DNA from: Cryobacterium adonitolivorans
GTDB lineage: Bacteria; Actinomycetota; Actinomycetes; Actinomycetales; Microbacteriaceae
Length of the DNA stretch: 47,835 nt
Direction of reading: 5' to 3'
Assembly (NCBI RefSeq): GCF_004402695.1
Contig: NZ_SOFL01000003.1
Location: 1-47,835, forward strand
Positions 39,451-47,785 of this stretch are shown here, piece after piece. Every line of letters begins with the position of its first letter. The first letter of the stretch is position 1. The notes beneath the pieces were generated by a model. It worked only from the letters and a program-made list of their open reading frames with translations. It was not told the DNA's origin and did not search any database. The position numbers and the translations under genes are program-made.

Positions 39451-42104
39451 GGCAGCACCTCGATGACGCCGCGGGCGCCCTTCTCGGCATCCGACATGGT
39501 GTGGCTCACGAACGGGTAGTGGCCGGCCTGGCTGAAGCTGAGCTCCACGAAACCGCCTTGCGCCGCGGCGAGATCGAGCACCTGGGCACCGCCGGTTCCG
39601 GTGCTGCCGCCGTCTTTGAGCGAGTAGTCACCCTCCTTGAAGACCGTGGAGAACTGGCCGCCGACGACGTGGAAGGCGCTGCCCACATTCGGGCCGGCAT
39701 CCAGAACCCAGACCCGCACGCTCTCGCCCACCCGGGCCTCGATCGGGCGGGCAGCGTACTGGTTGGCGTAGCCGTTGAAGACGACGAGGTCGGGGGTCTG
39801 CGCCTCAACCTTGAGGTCGTCGACCTCGCCGCCCTGCGCGCCGAGGTAGAGCTCGGACTGCACGACGAGGTACTCCCGATCAACCTCGGCCAGGCCGGGC
39901 GGGTCGATGATGACGGCGCCGAACATGCCGTTGGCGATGTGCACCGACGTGGGCATGGTGGAGCAGTGGTACAGCCAGATGCCCGACCGGGTGGCGGTGA
40001 ACGTATAGACCAGGCTCTCGCCGGGCTGGATAGTGCGCATCACGTCATCGGGGGCGATGTCGCCGGCGTGGAAGTCGATGGAATGGCCCATCGTGCCCTC
40101 GTTCACCAGGGTGATCTCGAACACGTCGCCGACCGTGCCGCGCAGGGTGGGTCCGGGAGCGGTGCCGTTGAAGGTCCACAGCATCTGGGTGACGCCCGGC
40201 GCCACTTCGGTCTCCACATTGCGCACGGTCAGGGTCTGCCGGTGCACGGTGTCGGACGGGGCGGGCGGCAGTGTGGCGTCCCTCGCCTCGAATGCGGCGC
40301 CGGGCACCGCCATCGGGTCGAGGTCGTCGGCGGCGGATGCCCCGGTCGCAGCAGAGCCGCGGCCGGTGTGGGTGCCGTCTGCGGACACGCCCGCCATACC
40401 GTCCATCGACGTGCCGTCGCCGGCATCGGCTGCGCTGTCGCCGCCCACGGCGACGATGCTGATCTCCATGCCCAGCAGCCGGTGTCCGGCGATCGAGCAC
40501 CAGCCGTCCACGCTCGCGCCGATCACGCCAACGGCCACGGTCTCGGTGGCGCCCGGGTCGAGCGAGCCGGAGACCAGCCCGGACTCGAGCACCAGGTTGT
40601 GCACCATGTCATCGCTGTTGGTGAGGTCTATCACCAGTTCGTCACCGATAGGCACCTCGATGCGGTCGGGCACGAACCGGGTGTTCACCATGTCCACGTC
40701 CACCGTGGTGGTGTGCCCGGTCGCGGCACCGGCGGCGGTGCCGGCGGCCTGGGTCGACACCGTCGACAGGCCGACAGAGGCCGGGTCGGCCACGATGCCC
40801 ACGGTCACCGTGAGCAGCAGCACGGTCGCGGCCGCGAGCATCCGCCCGGTGCTGCGGGGTCGCTCGGCCGGCACCGCGCGTTCGCCCGGTGCGATGCGCA
40901 CGAGCGGGAGGGCGCGTACCCGCCGGTTGGTGCGGAGCGCCAGGGTGAACAGCACCAGGAAACTGGCCAGGGTGCCCACGGTGAGCATCGACAGCAGCAC
41001 GGTGAGGGTGCTGGACACCGGCAGCAGTGTGAGGGCGAGGGCGCCGTTGACGACCACGGCCCGGAACAGGCCGCCCCGGTCGAGTTCGGCCGCGGTGGCC
41101 TTGAGGGCGGCAGGGCCGCCGCCGAGCACCACGGGTACCAGATGGCTCAGGGCGCCGAGCAGGATCTGTGCGGCGAAGCCGACCGCGAAGTACGGCACCA
41201 GGGTTTCCACACCGGCGGCGGCGGCCGTCCAGCTGGGGGCGAGGGCCAGCTGCAGGCCGAAACCGAAGGTGCAGAGCGCGAACCAGGCCAGCGCGGCGCC
41301 GAGGCTCCAGGCTGCGAAGGTGACGGCGGGGGCACGGCGCAGGTGGCCGACGGCCTCCCCAAGCACCATGCCCAGCCCGACCAGGTAGACCAGCACCCCC
41401 AGGGCCACGATCAGGCGCAGGTCGGCCAGGCAGCCGAGTGCGAGTAGACCGAGTGCGCCCACGAGCACCGTGAGGGTGTGGCCGCCGGCGAGAGTGGCGC
41501 CCTCCACCCGGGTGTGCAGCACCGTGGGCCAGAGCAGGGCGATGGTGCCGATCACGGTAAGGCCCACCCAGCCGAGCAAGTTGAGGCCGAGGTGTCCGAT
41601 GAAGAGGCGCTCGTAGTCTTCGCCGCCACCGTCGAGCCTGGCCATCAGAATGCCCAGAACCACCCCGCCGGCCAGCATCAGCGCGCTGGCCACGTAGTAG
41701 CGCACCAGCGGGGCGAACCGGCCCGGCATCGCGCCACGGGACTGGCTCACGATCACGACGGCGTGCATGATCGCGTTCAGGCCCACCAGGATGCCGCCGA
41801 CCAGCACCAGCGGGTAGGCGTCGATGACCATTCCCGTCATCACCAGGATGGCGCCCACGGTGTGCGCGCTCAGCCGCAGCCCGAGCGAGAAGCGGTGGCC
41901 AAGGGCCTTGCGTCTCAGCAAGGTGTCGGCGAAGTGTTGGCTCCAGATCAGGATGGCGGTGCTCACCGCGCCGAGTAGCAGCAGGTGCACGAGCAGCCAG
42001 CCCGACGACGGAACCAGGCGGTGCAGGACGGTGAAAACCACCGCGGCGGCCAGCCAGGCGGGCACCAGAATGCCCGAGACAATGTGCCAGAGCCGGTTTT
42101 TCAT
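39447..42104 (-). CDS. nirK: Copper nitrite reductase fused to membrane and cupredoxin domains
   Basis: Reduces nitrite to NO. Three parts in 885 residues: about 12 hydrophobic helices to about residue 440; a cupredoxin near 460-550 with VHNLVL and GWCSIAGHRLLGM (Cys, His, Met blue-copper ligands); and a NirK domain near 610-885 with GHSIDFHAGD, YHCSTMPTSVHIANGMFG (type-1 Cys, His, Met and type-2 His) and SAFHVVGGQ. Ordinary NirK is a soluble protein of about 340 residues. Here electrons could pass from a quinol oxidised in the membrane part through the extra blue copper to the reductase. ATG 42104 overlaps the NnrS-like stop. Confidence 0.9.
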   Translation of the reverse strand: MKNRLWHIVSGILVPAWLAAAVVFTVLHRLVPSSGWLLVHLLLLGAVSTAILIWSQHFADTLLRRKALGHRFSLGLRLSAHTVGAILVMTGMVIDAYPLVLVGGILVGLNAIMHAVVIVSQSRGAMPGRFAPLVRYYVASALMLAGGVVLGILMARLDGGGEDYERLFIGHLGLNLLGWVGLTVIGTIALLWPTVLHTRVEGATLAGGHTLTVLVGALGLLALGCLADLRLIVALGVLVYLVGLGMVLGEAVGHLRRAPAVTFAAWSLGAALAWFALCTFGFGLQLALAPSWTAAAAGVETLVPYFAVGFAAQILLGALSHLVPVVLGGGPAALKATAAELDRGGLFRAVVVNGALALTLLPVSSTLTVLLSMLTVGTLASFLVLFTLALRTNRRVRALPLVRIAPGERAVPAERPRSTGRMLAAATVLLLTVTVGIVADPASVGLSTVSTQAAGTAAGAATGHTTTVDVDMVNTRFVPDRIEVPIGDELVIDLTNSDDMVHNLVLESGLVSGSLDPGATETVAVGVIGASVDGWCSIAGHRLLGMEISIVAVGGDSAADAGDGTSMDGMAGVSADGTHTGRGSAATGASAADDLDPMAVPGAAFEARDATLPPAPSDTVHRQTLTVRNVETEVAPGVTQMLWTFNGTAPGPTLRGTVGDVFEITLVNEGTMGHSIDFHAGDIAPDDVMRTIQPGESLVYTFTATRSGIWLYHCSTMPTSVHIANGMFGAVIIDPPGLAEVDREYLVVQSELYLGAQGGEVDDLKVEAQTPDLVVFNGYANQYAARPIEARVGESVRVWVLDAGPNVGSAFHVVGGQFSTVFKEGDYSLKDGGSTGTGGAQVLDLAAAQGGFVELSFSQAGHYPFVSHTMSDAEKGARGVIEVLP

Positions 42105-43309
42105 AGGAGCGAGCCTCGCAGGGGTGTGGGCGTCGGCACGGCGGTGCCGCGCAGTGCCGGGCGAGCAGGCAGCACCGTGGCGCCGCGCAGCACCGAGATC
42201 ACGGCTACAGCCACGAACAGCAGCACCGCGACGATGTTGAACACGCCGCCCCACTGCACCAGCACCGGCCAGCCGTAGGCGTCGCCGAGCAGCACCCGGG
42301 CCAGCAGCGAGGCGTGCAGCAGCGCGGCCGGCAGGTACATGATCGGCCGGTAGGGCAGCGGCCGGCGCAGCACGGCCGGCAGGATGGTGGGGGCATGCGC
42401 CATGATCATCGACATCACGAAGCCGAGGAACACGGCGTGCATCATGGCGTCGTAGGCGGGGCCGGAGTAGACCGGGCCCCGCAGCAGCCAGATACCGCCC
42501 ACCACGACCAGCCAGCCGTAGCCGGCCAGCAGGCAGCAGGCCATGTAGCGGGGCAGCCCGACCGAGCGCACCATGCGGGTGGCGATGTCGTGGCGGAACA
42601 GCCAGGCCACCAGCGCCAGCATCCCGGCGCCCAGCAGCGGGTAGCCGGCGACCGGCCAGACCAGGGCGATGACCGAGCCGAAGCTGAGGGTGAGGCTGAT
42701 GCCGAGCATCCACCGTTCGGCCCGACGGTTCACGGTGGGCGAGATGCGGGACAGCTCGAGGCGCTCGCCGGCGATAGTGAGCACCAGGTAGAGGATCAGC
42801 AGCGGCGCGAGCTGCGGGATGCCGATGCCGCGCAGCCACAACACCGTCGCCATCAGCCCGGCGACGGCGCCGAGCACCTGCACCGCGGTGGACACCGACC
42901 CCTGCCGACGCCAGATCTCGGCGTAGATGGCCAGCAGCATGGCGCAGCCGGCGACGAGGGCGACCTGGCCCACGATCACCGGCAGCGGTGAGATGAGGGC
43001 GAGACCACCGGCGCCGAGCAGCCCCGGGGACAGGTAGGCCCAGCCGCGGCGCACCGCCACCGCCCGCTCGAGCACGACGACGGTGCCGACGAAGCCGAAC
43101 ACCATCAGCGGCCCGTGCACCGCACTGAGCCGCGCGCTGTCGACCGGGGCCGCCAGGCCAAGCAGCAGTAGCGCGCCGTCGAGTCCGGCGAGCAGGGCGA
43201 TGCCGCCCAGGAGCAGGAAGACCAGCCGGCCGGTGACCTTCGGCCGTGCCGCCGGACCGGTGCCGCGCGCGGCGCTGCCGGTGCGGCGGAGGGGGCTGAG
43301 CGTGGTCAT
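42101..43309 (-). CDS. NnrS-like polytopic membrane protein
   Basis: A 402-residue protein with about twelve hydrophobic helices. HGPLMVFGFVGTVVVLERAV near 65-84 and MMHAVFLGFVMSMIMAHAPT near 290-309 carry His residues in helices and match NnrS-type proteins, which protect against or respond to NO stress and can hold heme and copper. It stands directly upstream of nirK and is translationally coupled to it. The C-terminal part after about 375 is Pro/Arg-rich. NnrS identity is a fair guess only; a quinol-type subunit for the NirK fusion is another possibility. Confidence 0.7.
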   Translation of the reverse strand: MTTLSPLRRTGSAARGTGPAARPKVTGRLVFLLLGGIALLAGLDGALLLLGLAAPVDSARLSAVHGPLMVFGFVGTVVVLERAVAVRRGWAYLSPGLLGAGGLALISPLPVIVGQVALVAGCAMLLAIYAEIWRRQGSVSTAVQVLGAVAGLMATVLWLRGIGIPQLAPLLILYLVLTIAGERLELSRISPTVNRRAERWMLGISLTLSFGSVIALVWPVAGYPLLGAGMLALVAWLFRHDIATRMVRSVGLPRYMACCLLAGYGWLVVVGGIWLLRGPVYSGPAYDAMMHAVFLGFVMSMIMAHAPTILPAVLRRPLPYRPIMYLPAALLHASLLARVLLGDAYGWPVLVQWGGVFNIVAVLLFVAVAVISVLRGATVLPARPALRGTAVPTPTPLRGSLL

Positions 43310-43341
43310 CGGCGGCGGCGGGTCAGGCAGGCGAGCGCTGG

Positions 43342-43668
43342 CTAGTTGGCGCGGGTGAGGCGGATGGTCCAGGTTTCGGGTCCGTTCTCGAGGTAGGAGA
43401 CGACGAAGTCGCCGGGGCGGCTGCTTTCGAGCTGGCCGAGCAACGGCAGTGGGTTGTGCGAGGCGATCAGGTCGAGGGCGAAGCCGGGCTGGATCGCACC
43501 GAGCGCTCCGAAAATCGTGGCGTGGCGGATGGCGTGCGGGATGGTGCGGGAGTCGAGGACGATCTTCTCGGTGTCCTCGTGGCCGCAGGCGCAGGCATGC
43601 CCAGCGGGGGCTTCGACATCCACGGCACCGGGACGGCTGGATGAGAGGTTGATCGGTTCGGCAGTCAC
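43342..43668 (-). CDS. DUF2249-domain protein
   Basis: A 108-residue cytosolic protein. The DUF2249 domain lies near residues 35-105: LDSRTIPHAIRHATIFGAL, LDLIASHNPLPLLGQL, YLENGPETWTIRLTR. Members occur with NO reductases, hemerythrins and nitrite reductases; function is unknown. The N-terminal CACGHED could bind metal. GTG 43668 is preceded by AAGGAGAA. First gene of the nitrite-respiration unit, downstream of palindromic sites at 43701-43729. Confidence 0.85.
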   Translation of the reverse strand: MTAEPINLSSSRPGAVDVEAPAGHACACGHEDTEKIVLDSRTIPHAIRHATIFGALGAIQPGFALDLIASHNPLPLLGQLESSRPGDFVVSYLENGPETWTIRLTRAN

Positions 43669-43700
43669 AAGAATTCTCCTTCGCCGGGTCGAATGACCCT

Positions 43701-43729
43701 AGTGAGTCACTTTAGAGGATGCCTATCCT
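43701..43729. promoter_or_regulatory. Two palindromes between DUF2249 and Rieske genes
   Basis: AGTGAGTCACT (43701-43711) and AGGATGCCTATCCT (43716-43729). The second has the same geometry as an FNR box (GAT-N4-ATC) with GG in place of TG, a plausible target of the FNR-like regulator of this unit. Distance to the DUF2249 start is 33-61 bp. Confidence 0.5.
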
Positions 43730-43792
43730 TTTAATCGGGACGTTCGTCCCATCAGCCCAGGCCGGACCAGGACCGGCGGGAACGAGGAGCAG

Positions 43793-44131
43793 ATGGCAAC
43801 CAGGGTGTGCGCGGAATCCGAGCTCGAGCTCGGCGAAGCGATCAAGGTGATGGTCGACGGCGTGGCTGTGGCCCTGGTGAAAGACAGCGCGGGTAACTGC
43901 TTCGCGCTCGGCGACATGTGCTCGCACGCCGACATCTCCCTCTCCGACGGCTTCGTCGAGGACGACGACCTCGAGTGCTGGGCGCACGGCGGCCGGTTCG
44001 AGCTCTCCACCGGGCGGGCCCGCACCCTGCCGGCCTCCGAGCCGGTGCCGGTTTACCCGCTCACCATCGTCGACGGCGACGTCTACGTAGACGTCACCAC
44101 ACAGGTCGACGTGTCCTCCTACGTGGCCTGA
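43793..44131 (+). CDS. Rieske [2Fe-2S] ferredoxin-like protein
   Basis: A 112-residue single Rieske domain. Ligands are intact: Cys and His in MCSHAD near 42-47 and Cys and His in ECWAHGGRFEL near 61-71. The start MATRVCAESELELGEAIKV and end VYPLTIVDGDVYVDV match the short ferredoxin found inside actinobacterial suf operons; here it stands alone. It likely passes electrons to an oxygenase or serves iron-sulfur assembly. ACGAGGAGC precedes the ATG at 43793. Confidence 0.88.
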   Translation: MATRVCAESELELGEAIKVMVDGVAVALVKDSAGNCFALGDMCSHADISLSDGFVEDDDLECWAHGGRFELSTGRARTLPASEPVPVYPLTIVDGDVYVDVTTQVDVSSYVA

Positions 44132-44136
44132 GACTC

Positions 44137-44197
44137 CGCGAGCTGTGAGAAAAGCACCACCGCGGGGGCAAACTTGGGGCTTTTCTCTCAGTTCGCG
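44137..44197. repeat. Palindromic repeat R4 with 19-bp arms
   Basis: CGCGAGCTGTGAGAAAAGC (44137-44155) pairs with GCTTTTCTCTCAGTTCGCG (44179-44197), 17 of 19 positions. It begins 6 bp after the Rieske stop and includes the last codons of the convergent HTH gene, so it can act as a terminator for both genes. Confidence 0.65.
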
Positions 44198-44856
44198 AGA
44201 CCCTCAGTTCGCATCTCCACGAGACACAGGTGGGGCTGCACGAAGGGCAACAGGCGGATGCCAGAGGCGTCGTGGCCGAGTTCCCGCACCAGGCCCTTGA
44301 TGAGGCCCAGGTGCACCGAGCAGACCACGTCGGGATTGGCCCGCGCCTCGGCCCGGAACGGGCAGGCGGGCAGGGCGATGGTGTTGTCCTCGACGCGCAG
44401 CTGAGGTTCGAAGCCGATCTCGGCGAGCACCCGCAGCAGTGGGGGCATTACGTCAGTGACGGGTCCATCCACCCCAGCCGCGTACTGCGCCGACCAGTGC
44501 TCGCCGGCGCGCACCGAGCGTGCGCGGCCGCGGTCGGCGTCCTCGCCGATCACCGAGGCGAGGGCCTGGGTGAGCTGCTGCTGGGCGTCGTCGGCGGGCA
44601 GCGGTGCCGCCACCGGGCTGAACAGCACGTGCGGACGGCCACGCTCGCCGGACCTGGCGACCTGGCGTTCGACGAGGCCGGCGGCCTCGAGTTGCTCCAG
44701 GTGGAACCGTGCAGTGGTGACGTGTAGGCCGATGCCCGCGGCGACCGTGACGGCGTCGAGCGGCTCGGCGGCGGCGGTCAGCAGGCCGAGCACCCGGCGC
44801 CGCGGCTCGCTGGCCAGGGCCGCGTGCCTAGCGTCGCGCTGATCTGTCGAAATCAT
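44188..44856 (-). CDS. ArsR-like winged-helix regulator with cluster-type cysteines
   Basis: A 222-residue protein. The N-terminal winged helix-turn-helix spans about 12-75 (RRRVLGLLTAAAEPLDAVTV, LHVTTARFHLEQLEAAGLV). The C-terminal domain has Cys165 in ALPACPFRAEA, Cys179 and His182 in VVCSVHLGLI, and Cys211 in PHLCLVEM, spaced much like SufR-type iron-sulfur sensors. It therefore likely senses iron-sulfur status, oxygen or NO. It is next to the Rieske gene and between two nitrogen-oxide units. No DNA target is evident, though the Rieske promoter is close. Confidence 0.82.
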   Translation of the reverse strand: MISTDQRDARHAALASEPRRRVLGLLTAAAEPLDAVTVAAGIGLHVTTARFHLEQLEAAGLVERQVARSGERGRPHVLFSPVAAPLPADDAQQQLTQALASVIGEDADRGRARSVRAGEHWSAQYAAGVDGPVTDVMPPLLRVLAEIGFEPQLRVEDNTIALPACPFRAEARANPDVVCSVHLGLIKGLVRELGHDASGIRLLPFVQPHLCLVEMRTEGLAN

Positions 44857-44862
44857 GATTTT

Positions 44863-44868
44863 AGAGTA
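44863..44868 (-). promoter_or_regulatory. Probable -10 box of the SufR-like gene
   Basis: On the minus strand TACTCT is followed by AAAATC and then the ATG at 44856, again a 6-nt gap and no ribosome site. Confidence 0.4.
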
Positions 44869-44900
44869 GCAGCGTGCGGTTTAATCGGGCCGGGCGGCGG

Positions 44901-46016
44901 TCATCCGCCGATGTAGGACATCTCGATCTTCTTGCGGCCGGAGGAGCGCACCGCACCCGTCTGGGCGCTACGCAGCGCGGAGGCACGGTCGGTGCGCTGC
45001 CGCCAGATGGAACCCATCGCGGCCGAGAGCTGCTCGTCGCTGCTGCCATCGCGGAGCAGCACGCGCAGGTCGTGGCCCTCGCTGGCGAACAGGCAGGTGA
45101 ACAGCTTGCCGTCGGTGGAGACCCTGGCCCGCGAGCAGGTGTGGCAGAAGGACTGGGTGACGCTGGAGATCAGGCCGATCTCGCCCTCGCCATCGGCGTA
45201 GCGCCAACGTCGGGAGGTCTCGCCGGTGTAGTTGGGCGCCACTTCCTCCAGTGGCAGTTCGGCGTGGATGCGGTCCCGCACCTCGCTGGACGGCAGCACG
45301 GCGGCCATGTCCCAGCCGTTGCTGGTGCCCACGTCCATGAACTCGATGAACCGCAGGATGTACGGCGTGCCCTTGAAATGCCGGGCCATGCTGACGACGT
45401 CCTGGTCGTTCTGGCCGCGCTTGACGACCATGTTGATCTTGATCGGGCCCAGGCCCACGGCGTGGGCGGCGTCGAGGCCGGCCAGGATGCGGGCGACGGG
45501 GAAGTTGACGTCGTTCATGGTGCGGAAGGTGGTGTCGTCGAGGGAGTCCAGCGACACAGTCACCCGCGCCAGGCCCGCATCCTTGAGCGCCTGCGCCTTC
45601 ATCGCCAACGCCGAACCGTTGGTGGTGAGGGCGATGTCAACGGGCCGGCCGGCCGGGGTGCGCAGGGCGGCAAGCATGGCGATGAGTTCCTCGAGGCCCT
45701 TGCGCAGCAGGGGTTCGCCGCCGGTGAGCCGGATCTTCTCCACCCCGTGCGCCACCGAGATGCGCGCCAGCCGGGTCATCTCCTCGAACGAGAGCATCTC
45801 ATCGCGAGGCATGAAGGCGAAGTCCTTGCCGAAGACCTCCTTGGGCATGCAGTACACGCAGCGGAAGTTGCACCGGTCGGTGACCGACAGGCGCAGGTCG
45901 TGCAGCGGACGATTGAGGGTGTCCACGAGGGGCGCATCCACGGTGTGGGCAGGCGGGAGCTGCACGTCACCGGCCAGCGGCTCGATGGCGCGCACGGAGA
46001 TCGGTGCGCCGGACAT
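44901..46016 (-). CDS. moaA: GTP 3',8-cyclase
   Basis: Radical-SAM enzyme that makes 3',8-cyclo-GTP, the first step of molybdopterin synthesis. The 371 residues include the radical-SAM motif CNFRCVYC near 49-56, [12 protein letters not shown] near 94-105, the second [4Fe-4S] ligands [19 protein letters not shown] near 289-307, and the C-terminal Gly-Gly (SYIGG) needed for activity. Molybdenum cofactor serves nitrate reductase, in line with the adjacent divergent narK. A -10-like TAGGGT is 6 nt before the ATG. Confidence 0.95.
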   Translation of the reverse strand: MSGAPISVRAIEPLAGDVQLPPAHTVDAPLVDTLNRPLHDLRLSVTDRCNFRCVYCMPKEVFGKDFAFMPRDEMLSFEEMTRLARISVAHGVEKIRLTGGEPLLRKGLEELIAMLAALRTPAGRPVDIALTTNGSALAMKAQALKDAGLARVTVSLDSLDDTTFRTMNDVNFPVARILAGLDAAHAVGLGPIKINMVVKRGQNDQDVVSMARHFKGTPYILRFIEFMDVGTSNGWDMAAVLPSSEVRDRIHAELPLEEVAPNYTGETSRRWRYADGEGEIGLISSVTQSFCHTCSRARVSTDGKLFTCLFASEGHDLRVLLRDGSSDEQLSAAMGSIWRQRTDRASALRSAQTGAVRSSGRKKIEMSYIGG

Positions 46017-46022
46017 ACACCG

Positions 46023-46028
46023 ACCCTA
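46023..46028 (-). promoter_or_regulatory. Probable -10 box of moaA
   Basis: TAGGGT on the minus strand, 6 nt CGGTGT, then ATG 46016. No ribosome site is present, which suits a leaderless mRNA. Confidence 0.4.
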
Positions 46029-46197
46029 ACCCCGAACGGTTCGAATTCGCCGCACTGCCCGGGCACGCAGCCGCCCGCTGTTGGTGCGAATCATTTTTCA
46101 CGGTGTTCGCGCGTTGTCGGCAACTCCGGCGACGGTCAGGCTGACCATTGAGCGAACCATCAGGGTCCGCCGACCCGACCGGAAATCAGGAGCTTTC

Positions 46198-47523
46198 ATG
46201 TCAGCCGCCGCTTCCACCGCCGTCAGCAGCCGCCTCGAACCGGACCTGTCCAATTGGGACCCGGAAAACGAAGAGACCTGGGATTCCAAGCTCGCCTGGC
46301 GCACCCTGTGGATCACCACCTTCAGTCTGACCCTGGCGTTCGCCTCCTGGTATCTGGTGAGCGCGATCGCGCCGCGGCTCAACGACATCGGCTACGCGCT
46401 CGCACCCGAGCAGCTCTACTGGCTGGTGGCCCTGCCCGGTCTGGCCGCCGGCATCCTGCGGCTGGTCTTCATGTTCCTGCCGCCGATCATGGGCACCCGC
46501 AACCTGGTGGCGATGTCGTCCGGGCTGCTGATCCTGCCGATGCTCGGCTGGACCCTCGCCGTGCGGGATACCTCGACGCCGTTCTGGGTGCTGCTCTGCC
46601 TGTCGTTCTCGGCCGGCATCGGCGGCGGCGCGTTCTCCGGCCTGATGGCCTCCACCAGCTACTTCTTCCCCAAGCGCCTGGCCGGCACGGCACTCGGCCT
46701 GCAGGCGGGCCTGGGTAACTTCGGCATCGGCCTGATCCAGCTGCTGCTGCCCTGGGTGGTCGGTTTCGGCCTGCTCGGCACGGCGGCGCTCACCCCGCAG
46801 AGCAGCGCGAAGGGCGAACTGGTCTGGCTGCACAACGGCGGGCTGGTGCTCATCCCCTGGGCCCTGCTCGCGATGGTGCTCTCGATCCTGTACCTGCGCC
46901 GGGTGCCCATCACGGCCAACTTCGCGCAGCAGGTGGACATCTTCAAGGTCAAGCACACCTGGATCATGACGGCCATCTACCTGATGAGCTTCGGCGCGTA
47001 CAGCGGCCTGGCCGCGCAGATGGGCCTGATCATCCTCAACGTCTACGGTGACTTCCCGGATGCGCCCAACCCGTTGGCCTTCGCGTTCATCGGCCCCGTC
47101 GTGGGTGCCGCCGTGCGCGCCGCGAGCGGCCCGTTCTGCGACAAATTCGGCGGCGCGATCTTCACCTTCGTCGGAGGCGCCGGCATGGTGGTGGGTACGG
47201 TCCTGACCGCGTTCTTCCTCACCCCGTCGACTGTCGGCGAGTTTTGGGGCTTCCTCACCGGGATGCTGATCATCTTCTTCTTCGCGGGCCTGGCCAACGG
47301 CGGCACCTTCAAGCAGATGCCGATGATCTTCCCCAAGCGCCAGGCCGGCGGCGCAATCGCCTGGACCTCCGCCATCGCGGCGTTCGGCCCGTTCATCGTG
47401 GGCATCTCGCTCACGGCGATCAGCCCGACCGCGTTCTTCATCGGCTGCGCCGTGTTCTGCGTCTTCTGCACCGTGCTGGCGTGGGTCTTCTACGCCCGCC
47501 CGAACGCCCCTTACCCCGGCTAA
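46198..47523 (+). CDS. narK: Nitrate/nitrite transporter, NarK-family MFS
   Basis: A 441-residue major-facilitator protein with twelve helices after a 40-residue acidic leader. NarK/NasA signatures: FSAGIGGGAFSGLMASTSYF near 139-158, GTALGLQAGLGNFGIG near 162-177 and, in the second half, FFFAGLANGGTFKQMPMIFP near 360-379 (the nitrate signature loops). It exchanges or imports nitrate and exports nitrite. ATG 46198 has AGGAG 5 nt upstream. Divergent from moaA. No narG is in the window, so its partner enzyme may lie beyond. Confidence 0.94.
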   Translation: MSAAASTAVSSRLEPDLSNWDPENEETWDSKLAWRTLWITTFSLTLAFASWYLVSAIAPRLNDIGYALAPEQLYWLVALPGLAAGILRLVFMFLPPIMGTRNLVAMSSGLLILPMLGWTLAVRDTSTPFWVLLCLSFSAGIGGGAFSGLMASTSYFFPKRLAGTALGLQAGLGNFGIGLIQLLLPWVVGFGLLGTAALTPQSSAKGELVWLHNGGLVLIPWALLAMVLSILYLRRVPITANFAQQVDIFKVKHTWIMTAIYLMSFGAYSGLAAQMGLIILNVYGDFPDAPNPLAFAFIGPVVGAAVRAASGPFCDKFGGAIFTFVGGAGMVVGTVLTAFFLTPSTVGEFWGFLTGMLIIFFFAGLANGGTFKQMPMIFPKRQAGGAIAWTSAIAAFGPFIVGISLTAISPTAFFIGCAVFCVFCTVLAWVFYARPNAPYPG

Positions 47524-47564
47524 CCCCGCCCTGCCCCTACGCCCCGCCATTTCCCCGGCGGAAT

Positions 47565-47658
47565 GCATAACTCCTGCAATTTGTGCTCGCCCGGCCAGCC
47601 GGCCCCGGATTTCCGGGCCGGCATCCGCTGCCGGAATAAAATTGCAGGAGTTATGCGC
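47565..47658. repeat. Palindromic intergenic repeat R1, copy 2
   Basis: GCATAACTCCTGCAATT and, 60 bp on, AATTGCAGGAGTTATGC. The arms match the copy at 8111-8205; the GC-rich centre differs but also folds. It begins 42 bp after the narK stop, a position similar to copy 1. Confidence 0.75.
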
Positions 47659-47773
47659 ATGCCCGGCGGGGATGGTGGGGGCGGTGCTTTGTGTCGGGCC
47701 TGGCCCGACGGCCAATGGGCGAAGGGGTTATCCACAAGTTGATATTTGCTCACACAAAGCTTCGTAATCGGGC

Positions 47774-47779
47774 TAGATT
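47774..47779 (+). promoter_or_regulatory. Probable -10 box of the last gene
   Basis: TAGATT, 6 nt CGGGGC, then ATG 47786; no ribosome site. A sequence near TTGCTC (47746) could be the -35 with a long spacer. Confidence 0.35.
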
Positions 47780-47785
47780 CGGGGC

